A stretch of DNA of 40,229 nucleotides. Source: Elusimicrobiota bacterium. Its GTDB lineage: Bacteria > Elusimicrobiota > Elusimicrobia > F11. Below are positions 1-7,159 of this stretch, piece by piece. Every line of letters begins with the position of its first letter. Within the stretch, counting starts at the first letter, position 1. The position numbers and the translations under genes were made by a program. The stretch is taken from the NCBI GenBank assembly GCA_022072025.1, contig JAJVIP010000036.1, positions 1 to 40,229 on the forward strand, given 5' to 3'. The notes beneath the pieces were generated by a model. It ran no database searches and was not told the origin of the DNA. It saw only the letters and a program-made list of their open reading frames with translations.

Positions 1-127
1 GTCAGAAGTGAGAAGTCAGGAGAGGGAGTCGTCGGGGGAGAGTTTGGCGGAGTAGAAGATGAGATCGAGGAGCATGCGGCGGGAATCGGCGCTGGGCTTG
101 ATGCTCTTGGGATCGCAGCCGCCGTGG
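1..127. repeat. Terminal direct repeat, copy 1 (circular assembly overlap)
   Basis: Bases 1-127 are identical to 40103-40229. An exact overlap of 127 bases, an odd k-mer length commonly used by short-read assemblers, shows that the contig is circular or circularly permuted, with 40,102 unique bases. The overlap begins inside a heptamer array (units gtcagaa, gtgagaa, gtcagga), so the copy number of that array could be affected by assembly. It should not be read as a biological terminal repeat. Confidence 0.95.
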
Positions 128-363
128 AAATCGACGGGCCATGTCTTGGTCCAGGCATCGCGCAGGGCCGGGCCGGTGATGGCGGCCTCCACGGCTTCAC
201 GGCTGACCTTGGTGACATCGAGGCCGAGGCGGACGGTCAGAGGGGAGGTTTTGATGGGCTGGAATTTGAGGATGAGCTTGCATTCCTCGTTGATGAGAGG
301 AGTGAGCAGGTGACCGGCGAAGGTATGCAGATCGGCTTTGAGTTGGGCGGCGGTGATGTTCAT
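16..363 (-). CDS. Hypothetical distal-tail protein (115 aa)
   Basis: Not recognised by family. It lies 9 nt downstream of the 384-aa tail protein in the same late transcript, after the tape measure, where tailed phages keep minor tail and tip genes, so a small virion or tail-assembly role is inferred. The start at 363 follows GATCCCC and has no Shine-Dalgarno sequence. The sequence is soluble, with a hydrophobic stretch near residues 15-25 (AGHLLTPLI) and an acidic end (SPDDSLS). Its TGA stop sits at the edge of the CTCACTTCTGAC heptamer array that separates it from the next gene across the circle junction. Confidence 0.7.
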   Translation of the reverse strand: MNITAAQLKADLHTFAGHLLTPLINEECKLILKFQPIKTSPLTVRLGLDVTKVSREAVEAAITGPALRDAWTKTWPVDFHGGCDPKSIKPSADSRRMLLDLIFYSAKLSPDDSLS

Positions 364-372
364 GGGGATCGT

Positions 373-1527
373 TTATTTGAGGCTGGTCGGCCAGACGTAG
401 CGGGAGACGCGGCGCTTGAGATGGACCGTGATGCCACTGCTGAGAGTGTCCACGTGGGCTTCCTCGAACCGGCTCCAGCCATTCGGCCAGTTGTGAATGA
501 TGCTGTCCGTGTCGCCAAAAATGAAGACGCTGCGCACCGATGGTGGCGAGGGCGGTGTGGCACCTTCGCCGGAGGAATACGGGATGGTATTTGTGGCGAG
601 GGTGTCGGTGGTGAGATAGGTGTCGTTGCAGACGATCTCCGGCATGTGAACGGCGGAGTAACGCGCGTCCTCCCAGCCGTCGATGAAGTCCCAGATGATC
701 GGCTCGGAGGAGCTCATCTGCTGGCCGGCGCAGGTGATGATGCGATGATACGGCTTGTCCTCCTCCAGTCCGCGATAGACGCAATCGACAGTGGCCCAGT
801 CGTTGTTGTCATCGGTCTCGGTGCCCTCGACGAGGAAGAGATTCGCGTGATCCGGATGCCGCGCGCCGGGCGCAAACTCCGCCGCCTTCATCTCGCCCGC
901 GGTCATGTTGCTCGTGATGTTGACGAAGTTCGTGCCTGCCTGCGCATCGGCGAGGGTGGTGCAGAGCTTGCCGGTCGTGGCGGACAACACGTGGAAAAAG
1001 TAAACCGTGCCGAGGCTGCTGCTGCTCTGCGCCGTGATGCCCGCGCCACCGGTGAGACGGGCAAAGACAACGCGCTGGCCGGTGCTGAATCCATGCGCGC
1101 TGGGGGTGGTGACGATGTCATCGGCCTCGGTGGCGGTGCAGGCCTTCCACGCGTGATGCCACGTGAGATAACGCACCATGCGCTCATCCCATCCGATGGC
1201 GGTGGTGCGGCGCTTGCCACGACTGAGGATCTTCGTGGGCTTGGAGTTGTCGTGACTACCCTCGGAGAGGACATCAAGAAAGTAGATGCCCGGCACGCGT
1301 CCGGCATCGCCATCGATGCAGGGCACATCCTCACGCGCCCGGACGCTGCGAATGATCATGCCGGGACGATTTGGATGCGCCTGGCCTTCGACGAGATCAT
1401 CCGGAAAATCGGCGCTCCATGTCTCCTCCAAAGAATCCACAGTGAAGCGTTCGCGTGACAGCAAAGGACGCGGATCGGAGGTGAGGAAGAGGCCGCGGCG
1501 GCCTTGAATGACGAGGAAGGGTTTCAT
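373..1527 (-). CDS. Minor tail protein, distal-tail position (384 aa)
   Basis: The gene directly follows the tape measure, with a TAATG stop-start overlap (tape measure stop 1527-1529, start ATG 1527), which fixes the start at MKPFLVIQGRRGLF. The open frame continues upstream to 1857 only in the shadow of the tape-measure gene. The position after a tape measure is that of distal-tail or lambda gpM/gpL-type proteins. The sequence is rich in beta-type stretches and aromatic residues (IIWDFIDGWEDARYSAVHMPEIV) and has no transmembrane segment. Family unrecognised; a tail-tip structural role is inferred from position only. Confidence 0.8.
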   Translation of the reverse strand: MKPFLVIQGRRGLFLTSDPRPLLSRERFTVDSLEETWSADFPDDLVEGQAHPNRPGMIIRSVRAREDVPCIDGDAGRVPGIYFLDVLSEGSHDNSKPTKILSRGKRRTTAIGWDERMVRYLTWHHAWKACTATEADDIVTTPSAHGFSTGQRVVFARLTGGAGITAQSSSSLGTVYFFHVLSATTGKLCTTLADAQAGTNFVNITSNMTAGEMKAAEFAPGARHPDHANLFLVEGTETDDNNDWATVDCVYRGLEEDKPYHRIITCAGQQMSSSEPIIWDFIDGWEDARYSAVHMPEIVCNDTYLTTDTLATNTIPYSSGEGATPPSPPSVRSVFIFGDTDSIIHNWPNGWSRFEEAHVDTLSSGITVHLKRRVSRYVWPTSLK

Positions 1528-3536
1528 TATTCGAGGAGTCCTTTTTGCAGCACTTCGAGCATTTTCTGGAACAAATTCTGGTTCGACGTGTCTCTCTTTT
1601 CCGAGTTGTCCTGCGCGGCGGCAGCACGGGAGGCTCCGACGGCCATGGCCTTGCGACCGGCGAGGCCGAAGTCGCTTTGATTGAAGCCTGCTTGCAAGGA
1701 GGACCAGGCGGAGGGGCCGCGTTGAAGCATCTCCCATTCCGACGCGCCGGACTGCAAGGCATGCCAGTCGTTGAGACCACCGAAGCCGCGACGCGAGCCG
1801 CCACCGAGGGCGCCACGACTGCGACCGGCGGCGGCGCTGAGGGTGGCCCCTTTCCATGCCTGCCCCTGGCTGTAGCCATGGATTTTGCCATCATCGACGG
1901 CGGCGGTGCTGGCGGTGAAGGAGGTGGCGCGCTGCATGTCCTGCAGGTTTTGTGCGAGCATGAGGGCCTCATCGGCGCTGACGCCAGTCTCTTTGTGGAT
2001 GCGCTCGGCTTGCTTCAGCATCTCGACCTGCTCGCCACGTCCATCGCGGCGCATCTGCGCATATTGGATCTCTTTCGCCAGCTCCTCACGGGCCAGGCGC
2101 TTGCGCTCCTGCTCCGCCTGGATGGGCTTCATGAATTCATCACCCGCGCGTTTTGCCGCCTCTTTTTCGGCATCGCGCTTTTCATCCGCGGCCTTCACGT
2201 CGGCGCGTTGCTGCGCGACGGCGTCATCCATCTGCTTTTGCAAGTTGGCGGCCTCTTCCTGCATTTGCAGGGCTTTCAAACGGACATCCTGCATGCCGAA
2301 TTTTTCCGCGCCGGCGGCCCATTGGCCCAGGCCTGCGACGGAGGGCTCATAGAACATGCCGCCCTCGCGCTGCATGCGGGCAAAGATGGCATCCTGCTGC
2401 TCGCTGAGGGCCATGTAGCGCTCCTGCGGCCCCATGGCGGCGATCTCCTGCTCACGCATACGGGCGGCGATCTCATCGGCCTTTTTGCCTGCGAGCTCGC
2501 GAGGACGCAGGGCACTCATCGTGCCGGCATCGGCGGCGAGCTGGGCCTTTACCTCGGCGGGGAGATTGGTGGCGTTGATGGCGTTGATCTGCTTCGCCAG
2601 ATCGAGCTGCCGTTGCATGGCGTCCGCCTTCTCTGTTTCACCGGCGGCGCGCAGCTCGGCAATCTCCAGCGCCTTGGCGGAGGCATCAACGAGCTGCTCC
2701 TCGATGTCCATCTGCCGCAGTTGCAAGGTCATCTGCGCATTGGAGGCAGCGATTTGCAGCTCGCGCTCCGAAACGCCCATCATGACCGATGTGGCGAGGC
2801 GACCGAGGCTCATGCCCGGACCAGCGAAGGCACCGGCGCTTTGGATCTTGGCGGCAAAGTCGCCGTAGAGCTGGGTGAGCTGCTCCACACTGCCGGCGGC
2901 GGCGGTGATTTGCTGGCTGGCGTTTTTGGCGCTGTCAGCGACGGCGCGAAAACCTTCCGCGCCCTTTTCTCCCATCAACGCAAACGCGCCGCCGAGGGCC
3001 ACTACAGCGCCGAGGATGGCACCGCTGGCACCAAAGGCACCGAGCAACTGCGAGCCCTGCTGCGCCACGATGATGCTGGCACGGGTGCCCATCTGCGCCT
3101 GGACAATGACATCCTGAAGCTGCATGGCGGCATTGCCGATGGCCAGACGGCCGCCGCCGCCACGGGCCATGCCGCCCATGGAGCCGGACTGCGCGCGCCA
3201 CTGCGCCAGCAGGGCTTCATTGCCGGTCTGCACGCCGCTGCCGCGAATGATGCTGCTCTGCCGTTGCAACACAGGGATGACCTGCTGCTCAATGGTGCGC
3301 GCATACGTTTTCGCTCCCGCGCTTGCCGTCGTCCATGGGTTGACGGCCTTGGCACGTTCTTGTTCAGCGACGAGCTTGTGATACGCAGCCGTCAAGTGTG
3401 AGACTTCGCCGGCGTTTCTGCGGGAGCCGCTGCTCAGGCGCTCCTGAAACTTTTTGATTTCGCCATCGGCGGCGGCCAGTTGCGCCTGCAACTGGCTGAT
3501 TTCGAGCCGCATGGAGGCTTCAAGAGTGCGGTTCAT
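1527..3536 (-). CDS. Tail tape measure protein (669 aa)
   Basis: Tape measure proteins set tail length and help deliver DNA. Evidence: it is the longest gene of the tail block, with a coiled-coil N-terminus (about 1-50, MRLEISQLQAQLAAADGEIKKF), the characteristic element near residues 150-210 (AMQLQDVIVQAQMGTRASII followed by a Gly/Ala-rich hydrophobic segment ILGAVVALGGAFALMG), then long Ala/Glu/Lys-rich coiled coils (residues about 250-550) and a Gly/Ser-rich tail. The start at 3536 (MNRTLEASM) overlaps the upstream stop as ATGA, so upstream in-frame codons to 3617 are not used. A length of 669 codons predicts a tail of roughly 100 nm if the usual 1.5 angstrom per residue holds. Confidence 0.9.
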   Translation of the reverse strand: MNRTLEASMRLEISQLQAQLAAADGEIKKFQERLSSGSRRNAGEVSHLTAAYHKLVAEQERAKAVNPWTTASAGAKTYARTIEQQVIPVLQRQSSIIRGSGVQTGNEALLAQWRAQSGSMGGMARGGGGRLAIGNAAMQLQDVIVQAQMGTRASIIVAQQGSQLLGAFGASGAILGAVVALGGAFALMGEKGAEGFRAVADSAKNASQQITAAAGSVEQLTQLYGDFAAKIQSAGAFAGPGMSLGRLATSVMMGVSERELQIAASNAQMTLQLRQMDIEEQLVDASAKALEIAELRAAGETEKADAMQRQLDLAKQINAINATNLPAEVKAQLAADAGTMSALRPRELAGKKADEIAARMREQEIAAMGPQERYMALSEQQDAIFARMQREGGMFYEPSVAGLGQWAAGAEKFGMQDVRLKALQMQEEAANLQKQMDDAVAQQRADVKAADEKRDAEKEAAKRAGDEFMKPIQAEQERKRLAREELAKEIQYAQMRRDGRGEQVEMLKQAERIHKETGVSADEALMLAQNLQDMQRATSFTASTAAVDDGKIHGYSQGQAWKGATLSAAAGRSRGALGGGSRRGFGGLNDWHALQSGASEWEMLQRGPSAWSSLQAGFNQSDFGLAGRKAMAVGASRAAAAQDNSEKRDTSNQNLFQKMLEVLQKGLLE

Positions 3537-4327
3537 CGGGTGGTGAGCTTGAGGTTGCCTGAGGCGAGACGTTTGAGGTATTCCGTCCACATGCGGTCGA
3601 GGCGCTCGACGCGCCATTCGTTCATGACGATGCGGAGGCGGCGGGACATGTCCTTGATGCGCGGGCCGTATTTGACCTGGTTGACGGCGGCGATCTCAAT
3701 GCTGCCGCCCTGGGTATCGACCTTGAGGCGGCCGGGAGACGCGCCGTGTTTCGTGACGCCCGCGGGCAGGCGGGCGCGCAGGGCCTCCAGGGGCTCCTGC
3801 CAGCCGGAGGCAAGCCACCAGACGCGGGATTGATGCAGCTCGATGTATTCCTCCAGCGAATCGGGATCGCTGACGAAAAAGCGGAAGTTTTTGGGGCGCT
3901 TGCGGAAGTTCCGACGGTGATGCACGCCGCCATCGAAGGGATAAAGGATGCTGCCGGTGGTGGCGCGGAGGATGTCGTTGGCGGCTTGGGTCTCGCCCTG
4001 CTTGTGATGCTTCCAGAAGGCTTTGGCGGTGTTGGCCGGGGCTTTGGCCTTGATGAGGTCCATGGCATCGCGCGGCAGGCCGTAGAGGGCCCGGATGTCG
4101 GCGGCGATTTTCGACCGCGCCTGGGCGGCGGCCTTGCCGGTGTTTTGCAAGGTGCCTGCGCCGTAGGGAGGCGTGACACCGGCGACGCCGGGCATTTTAG
4201 CGGAGCCTCCGAAACAGATCCGCGCCTCTTCTTTCCACAACGTGACCAGGTCTTTTTTCGACGTGGCGGCCATCCGCGCGAACGCCGCGCTGTGACGAGG
4301 AAAGGCGATGGCGAGGCCGTCAGACAT
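3533..4327 (-). CDS. Tail protein of unknown family upstream of tape measure (264 aa)
   Basis: Not recognised. It sits between the moron block and the tape measure and couples to the latter through an ATGA overlap. The protein is basic and soluble, with RNFRKRPKNFRFFV near residue 140 and no membrane segment or signal peptide. The start at 4327 (MSDGLAIAF) follows CCCACCCCATCC with no Shine-Dalgarno; upstream lie a TTTGACACC motif and the mixed heptamer array. In phages of this layout a tail-completion or minor tail protein can sit here; that is inference. Confidence 0.75.
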   Translation of the reverse strand: MSDGLAIAFPRHSAAFARMAATSKKDLVTLWKEEARICFGGSAKMPGVAGVTPPYGAGTLQNTGKAAAQARSKIAADIRALYGLPRDAMDLIKAKAPANTAKAFWKHHKQGETQAANDILRATTGSILYPFDGGVHHRRNFRKRPKNFRFFVSDPDSLEEYIELHQSRVWWLASGWQEPLEALRARLPAGVTKHGASPGRLKVDTQGGSIEIAAVNQVKYGPRIKDMSRRLRIVMNEWRVERLDRMWTEYLKRLASGNLKLTTR

Positions 4328-4362
4328 GGATGGGGTGGGACTGACGGGGTGGTGGTGTCAAA

Positions 4363-4432
4363 GCGGAGGGCGGAGGGCGGAGAGCGGAGGGCGGAGAGTC
4401 AGATGTGAGAGGTGAGAGGTAAGAGGTGAGAA
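4363..4432. repeat. Mixed heptamer array, ten 7-nt units
   Basis: Ten consecutive 7-nt units in one register on the plus strand: five GCGGAGR units, then gtcagat, gtgagag, gtgagag, gtaagag, gtgagaa. The order (GCGGAGR block followed by GTSAGAR block) is the same as in the array inside the ParB-like gene at 22574-22629, which lies on the opposite strand. It fills the space between the 264-aa gene and the terminator of the moron block. Confidence 0.9.
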
Positions 4433-4434
4433 TG

Positions 4435-4461
4435 AAAAAGCCGCGCCTGGACGGGCGCGGC
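4435..4461 (-). terminator. Rho-independent terminator after the moron block
   Basis: Read on the minus strand, GGCCGCGCC and GGCGCGGC form an 8-9 bp stem with a 6-nt loop, followed by five U. It lies downstream of the 76-aa HTH gene and would stop moron transcription before the tape-measure operon. Confidence 0.8.
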
Positions 4462-4478
4462 CTTTCGGGTTTTGGGGT

Positions 4479-4507
4479 GATTATCCAGAAATGCGTTCTG
4501 GATAATC
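4479..4507. repeat. Perfect 12-bp inverted repeat at the end of the HTH gene
   Basis: GATTATCCAGAA and TTCTGGATAATC are separated by 5 nt (ATGCG). The repeat covers the last eight codons and stop codon of the 76-aa gene, so it is partly coding, and lies 18 bp from the rho-independent terminator. It could be an RNA 3' protective hairpin or a protein-binding site. No U-run follows. Confidence 0.75.
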
Positions 4508-4711
4508 ACTGTTCTGGCCCTTTGCTCGGCGGGGCCGCTTCGGACTGCGGACGCGGGAGAGAATCCATTCTTGCGTCCACGCGGGCGGGCTGCGGCGATC
4601 CGCGATCCAGTCCTCGACAGTCCTGTGGCTTAGCAGCGGCGACACGGCAGCGGCGACCTGCCTTGCGGTCAGGGCGCCTTTTGCGGTTTGAAGTTTTGCG
4701 GCGAAGGACAT
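4481..4711 (-). CDS. Small helix-turn-helix DNA-binding protein (76 aa)
   Basis: Residues about 12-48 (LTARQVAAAVSPLLSHRTVE then DWIADRRSPPAW) have the layout of a phage HTH: helix, turn, recognition helix, then a W-x-x-x-R-R-P-P-A-W segment seen in small regulators whose targets are often their own operon. The start at 4711 is fixed by a TGATG overlap with the upstream 82-aa gene. The C-terminus is basic (SPKRPRRAKGQ). With a perfect palindrome over the promoter of the same two-gene unit (5002-5020), autorepression is a reasonable inference. It is followed by a 12-bp inverted repeat and a terminator. Confidence 0.7.
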   Translation of the reverse strand: MSFAAKLQTAKGALTARQVAAAVSPLLSHRTVEDWIADRRSPPAWTQEWILSRVRSPKRPRRAKGQNSDYPERISG

Positions 4712-4959
4712 CAGATTCCGGTTTGATATTCTTCCATCATCTCCGCCCAGGCGGATGGATCGGATTCCTCCCACACTGGATCTCCATTTGTGTCGGCCAC
4801 TTTAACGCCGCCAAAGTCGTAGATGCGGATGCGCCAATCGTTCGAGCCTTGATGGTCAGGGTGATCGAATGTGCCCAGAAGAGTAATTTCTGTGATGCCG
4901 TCGATCTTGGCTTGAGCTTTGATTCCGGTGCTGTTGATGTCTTTGATGCTGATTTTCAT
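4711..4959 (-). CDS. Hypothetical acidic protein of the moron block (82 aa)
   Basis: Not recognised. It is the first gene after the palindromic promoter at 5000-5027. The start at 4959 (MKISIKDINSTGIKAQAK) is chosen because it is the first ATG after that promoter; the frame remains open upstream to 5163, but that part crosses the promoter and reads low-quality peptide. The protein is short and acidic with a beta-rich pattern (ITEITLLGTFDHPDH; EESDPSAWAEMMEEY). It is translationally coupled to the HTH gene. Pairing a small acidic protein with an HTH protein resembles a regulated accessory or toxin-antitoxin-like unit, but nothing proves that. Confidence 0.65.
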   Translation of the reverse strand: MKISIKDINSTGIKAQAKIDGITEITLLGTFDHPDHQGSNDWRIRIYDFGGVKVADTNGDPVWEESDPSAWAEMMEEYQTGI

Positions 4960-4999
4960 GATTTGATTTGGTGATGTCTGCCTCATTGCTGACAAGGTG

Positions 5000-5030
5000 A
5001 TAATACGGCATTGCCGTATTGGCGCAACAA
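5000..5030 (-). promoter_or_regulatory. Promoter with a 19-bp palindromic operator (moron promoter)
   Basis: The sequence AATACGGCATTGCCGTATT (5002-5020) is a perfect palindrome with 9-bp arms. On the minus strand a -10 box TATTAT (5005-5000) overlaps its right arm, and a -35-like TTGCGC lies 16 nt upstream (TTGTTG, 19 nt, is an alternative). The surrounding 60 bp are AT-rich compared with the genome. A dimeric repressor bound here would cover the promoter of the 82-aa and 76-aa genes. Confidence 0.65.
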
Positions 5031-5084
5031 CTATTTTCAGATTTTTTTCGGGGCGTAAATCGGGCCAGAACCAGGCGCGGCAGG

Positions 5085-5402
5085 TCAACGGGCAAAGCCC
5101 GTGCCTGCGCTTGGTTCGTTCTGCCTTGGCAGTCCTTCGATTTCGAGCAGCATTTCGCCGCACGAGTAGGCTAATAAATCAGCCGAAACTGAGTCGGGGC
5201 GTGGGCGGAGTATTTCGACATGCCACCCCCCTTCGGGGCCACACATGATGCCGCCTTTTCGTATTGGTTCCCATGTCACCGCTCCGACGTTGTATCCCTT
5301 GCGTTGGAGCGCCTTGCGAATCTTAGATTCACCTCGCGAAAATGGCAGAACCACGGCACTGCTGCCAACCTTCAAGGCGGATTTAGTCTTTCGTGTTTTC
5401 AT
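5085..5402 (-). CDS. Hypothetical protein coupled to the DNA methyltransferase (105 aa)
   Basis: Not recognised. The start overlaps the methyltransferase stop as ATGA (5399-5402), so the two are co-translated. The N-terminus is basic (MKTRKTKSALK); residues about 25-60 contain SRGESKIRKALQRKGYNVGA and IMCGPEGGWHVEI. Two Cys are present but no zinc-ribbon spacing. Coupling suggests an accessory role to the methyltransferase, or simply cargo in the same moron insertion. Confidence 0.65.
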   Translation of the reverse strand: MKTRKTKSALKVGSSAVVLPFSRGESKIRKALQRKGYNVGAVTWEPIRKGGIMCGPEGGWHVEILRPRPDSVSADLLAYSCGEMLLEIEGLPRQNEPSAGTGFAR

Positions 5403-6391
5403 GCGTCAGTCGCCGCCCCTTCGGTCGGCAGAGTTGGGTCGTTCCACCCATAGAAATCAGCGATCCCTCGCAGCCACACATGGGCGACTTGCGGCACAAG
5501 GGAGTTTCCAACCGCTGTCAGTTGGTTTCGAGCCATCCCGCCGGGAAGCCCATTAACCACAGGCTCAAGGCCGGATTGATGATACCACTTCGGGGAGGTG
5601 ATTGCTCTCTCGCGTAGATTTTGCGGGGCAGGGTGTCTTCCCGCTTCCGCTTGCCTGCCTCCTTCGCCATTCCGGGCGTGTCTTTCCAGTCGCGGGCGAT
5701 TGGAGTCGGAAGCCAGAATCCAGAGTCTTTCGCGTCGATGGCCTGCACCAAGGGCGGAAGCGGATACAACGTCCCATTGCACATCATACCCGAGATCGGC
5801 AAAGGTGCCGAGGATTCCACGGAAGGCTCTTCCTCCTTCAAGAGAGAGGATGGCACGCGGGTTTTCCAGGATTGCGAATCCGGGTCGTAGCTCTCCAATG
5901 ATTCGGAGGGTATCGGGCCAGAGCCAACGCTCGTCCTCACTACCACGCCTTTTCCCGACGAGGCTTGCAGGCTGGCACGGCACGCCTCCCGCAATGACAT
6001 CAGGATAGCCATATTCGTCGGCGAATTGGTCGGTTCCGATGCAGTCGCAATCGCCAAAGTCGATCCGTTCGGATTCGCTTGAGCATCGAGGGCACCAAAT
6101 AAGTTCATCGTCGTCTGGGTCTGGTTCGCAGTCATGGATTCTTCGGCAGAGTTTGGAGACATCGCCCACGTTGGGCACCTCGGGCCACCGGGCAGCAAGG
6201 ATTTGAGATTGGTATTCGGCCACCTCCGCAAAGGCGATGGTTCGGCCACCGGCCCATTCAGTAGCCAGTGCGAAGCCTCCGATTCCGCTGAATAGGTCCA
6301 ACACAGAAAAAGAGGTGGAACAAGTCGCAGAAGCCAATGCCTCCCGCGTAGGAGTCGGATCAGCAGCGGAGTTGATAGGCGCGGGAGTCAT
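5399..6391 (-). CDS. DNA (cytosine-5-)-methyltransferase (330 aa)
   Basis: Transfers a methyl group from S-adenosylmethionine to C5 of cytosine in DNA; in phages this usually protects the genome from host restriction. Motif I DLFSGIGGF (32-40), catalytic PCQ motif IV with Cys139 (GGVPCQPASLVGKRRG), motif VI as ENPRA (176-180) instead of the common ENV, motif VIII HRRERLWILA, and motif X GNSLVPQVA near the C-terminus. A Cys-rich insert (CPRC at 100-103, CDC at 115-117) precedes motif IV, as in many phage homologues. The start at 6391 (MTPAPINSA) is 17 nt after the frameshifted chaperone frame; upstream in-frame codons overlap that gene. All key motifs look intact, so activity is likely. Confidence 0.92.
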   Translation of the reverse strand: MTPAPINSAADPTPTREALASATCSTSFSVLDLFSGIGGFALATEWAGGRTIAFAEVAEYQSQILAARWPEVPNVGDVSKLCRRIHDCEPDPDDDELIWCPRCSSESERIDFGDCDCIGTDQFADEYGYPDVIAGGVPCQPASLVGKRRGSEDERWLWPDTLRIIGELRPGFAILENPRAILSLEGGRAFRGILGTFADLGYDVQWDVVSASALGAGHRRERLWILASDSNRPRLERHARNGEGGRQAEAGRHPAPQNLRERAITSPKWYHQSGLEPVVNGLPGGMARNQLTAVGNSLVPQVAHVWLRGIADFYGWNDPTLPTEGAATDA

Positions 6392-6407
6392 GGCTTTGCT
6401 TTTGCGT

Positions 6408-7120
6408 TCACAAATCACACTCGATGCCTTGCTGCTGGATCTGGCGGATGGCGGCGGCGGTGGCGCGGAGGTGGCGGCCGATGGTGCTGCGGGAGGGATC
6501 CGGCCAGATGACGGGCTCGCCATGCAGGATGGCGGCGGCGTGGATGGCTTCATGGGCGTCTTTGAGACTGATGTTCCAGTGGCGGTCGTGATGGGTGGTG
6601 CCGGGGAGTGCCCGGGCGAGCAGGGCGTGAAACCACGCCCACTCGCCGGGCAGGGCTAGTTTCCCAAGTCGCTTTTGCGGGTGTCTTTGCCGGGACGGGG
6701 GATGACGACGCTGTCGCGATGTTCGATGCGGAGGCGATGGGCGAGGCGGACGGCGGTGATGAGCTCGGTGTCCGGGATGGCTCCGTCATCAAGCCATTGC
6801 TCAATCGTTTGATGCAAGGCCTCGGCACTGGTGGCGGCGGCACGGATGGTTTCATCATCGTGGCTGGCGAGCCACAGCACGCGGGCGGCGGCGCGCCGGA
6901 ACCGGGACCAGTTGATGAATGAATCAGGATGGCGGCGTTGATCCTCCGGCATGGCGGCGAGTTCCTGGGCGATCTGTTCCTCCAGCACCGGCAATAGCTC
7001 CAAGGGGTTGTCGATTTTGGAAATCCACGATGTTGCCTCGGTGGCGAGGGACAAGTAGTAGCACTCGCGGTCCGAGGACCAGGGGCGCAGAGGGGTGGAG
7101 AGGAAGGTGTGGGGGAACAT
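6408..7120 (-). CDS. Frameshifted tail assembly chaperone, gpGT-like fusion (237 aa)
   Basis: This is the predicted -1 frameshift product of the 154-aa gene at 6656-7120. Ribosomes slipping on G GGA AAC (6665-6659) continue from CTA into an 83-codon frame ending at TGA 6408-6410, adding LALPGEWAWFHALLARALPG and then an Ala/His-rich helical tail. The layout copies lambda gpG/gpGT: zero-frame chaperone, slippery site at its very end, longer fusion in small amounts, located just before the tape-measure region. Here the tape measure is separated from it by the inserted methyltransferase/moron block. The 83-codon extension has no start codon suited to independent expression. Confidence 0.8.
6611..6665 (-). 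promoter_or_regulatory. Programmed -1 ribosomal frameshift signal
   Basis: Slippery heptamer GGGAAAC (6665-6659, X XXY YYZ with X=G, Y=A, Z=C) in the zero frame TTG GGA AAC TAG. After an 8-nt spacer (6658-6651), a long hairpin follows: lower stem CCCGGCGAG (6650-6642) with CTCGCCCGGG (6620-6611), one bulge; upper stem GGGCGTG (6640-6634) with CACGCCC (6629-6623); loop GTTT. Spacing and geometry are those of known phage G/GT signals; lambda uses GGGAAAG. Confidence 0.88.
6656..7120 (-). CDS. Tail assembly chaperone, gpG-like (154 aa)
   Basis: Soluble, acidic, helix-rich protein between the tail-tube gene and the tape measure, ending exactly at a canonical slippery heptamer followed by TAG. 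Lambda gpG-type chaperones coat the tape measure while the tail tube polymerises. No sequence family was recognised; the call rests on position and the frameshift signal. The start at 7120 (MFPHTFLSTPLRPW) follows CTCACCTGC, part of a heptamer array, without Shine-Dalgarno. Confidence 0.8.
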   Translation of the reverse strand: MFPHTFLSTPLRPWSSDRECYYLSLATEATSWISKIDNPLELLPVLEEQIAQELAAMPEDQRRHPDSFINWSRFRRAAARVLWLASHDDETIRAAATSAEALHQTIEQWLDDGAIPDTELITAVRLAHRLRIEHRDSVVIPRPGKDTRKSDLGN

Positions 7121-7124
7121 GCAG

Positions 7125-7159
7125 GTGAGAAGTGAGAGGTGAGAAGTGAGAAGTGATTA
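7125..7159. repeat. Heptamer array GTSAGAR, five units
   Basis: Plus-strand units gtgagaa, gtgagag, gtgagaa, gtgagaa, gtgatta. The last unit contains the TAA stop codon of the 276-aa gene, and the first lies 4 nt before the start codon of the 154-aa gene, so the array is the whole intergenic spacer. Confidence 0.9.

Noticed and set aside
1545-3401. 618-codon plus-strand frame opposite the tape measure
   Set aside because: It is the antisense shadow of a GC-rich coding gene; the minus-strand frame has tape-measure features, overlaps neighbours as ATGA/TAATG, and the plus-strand peptide has no domain logic.
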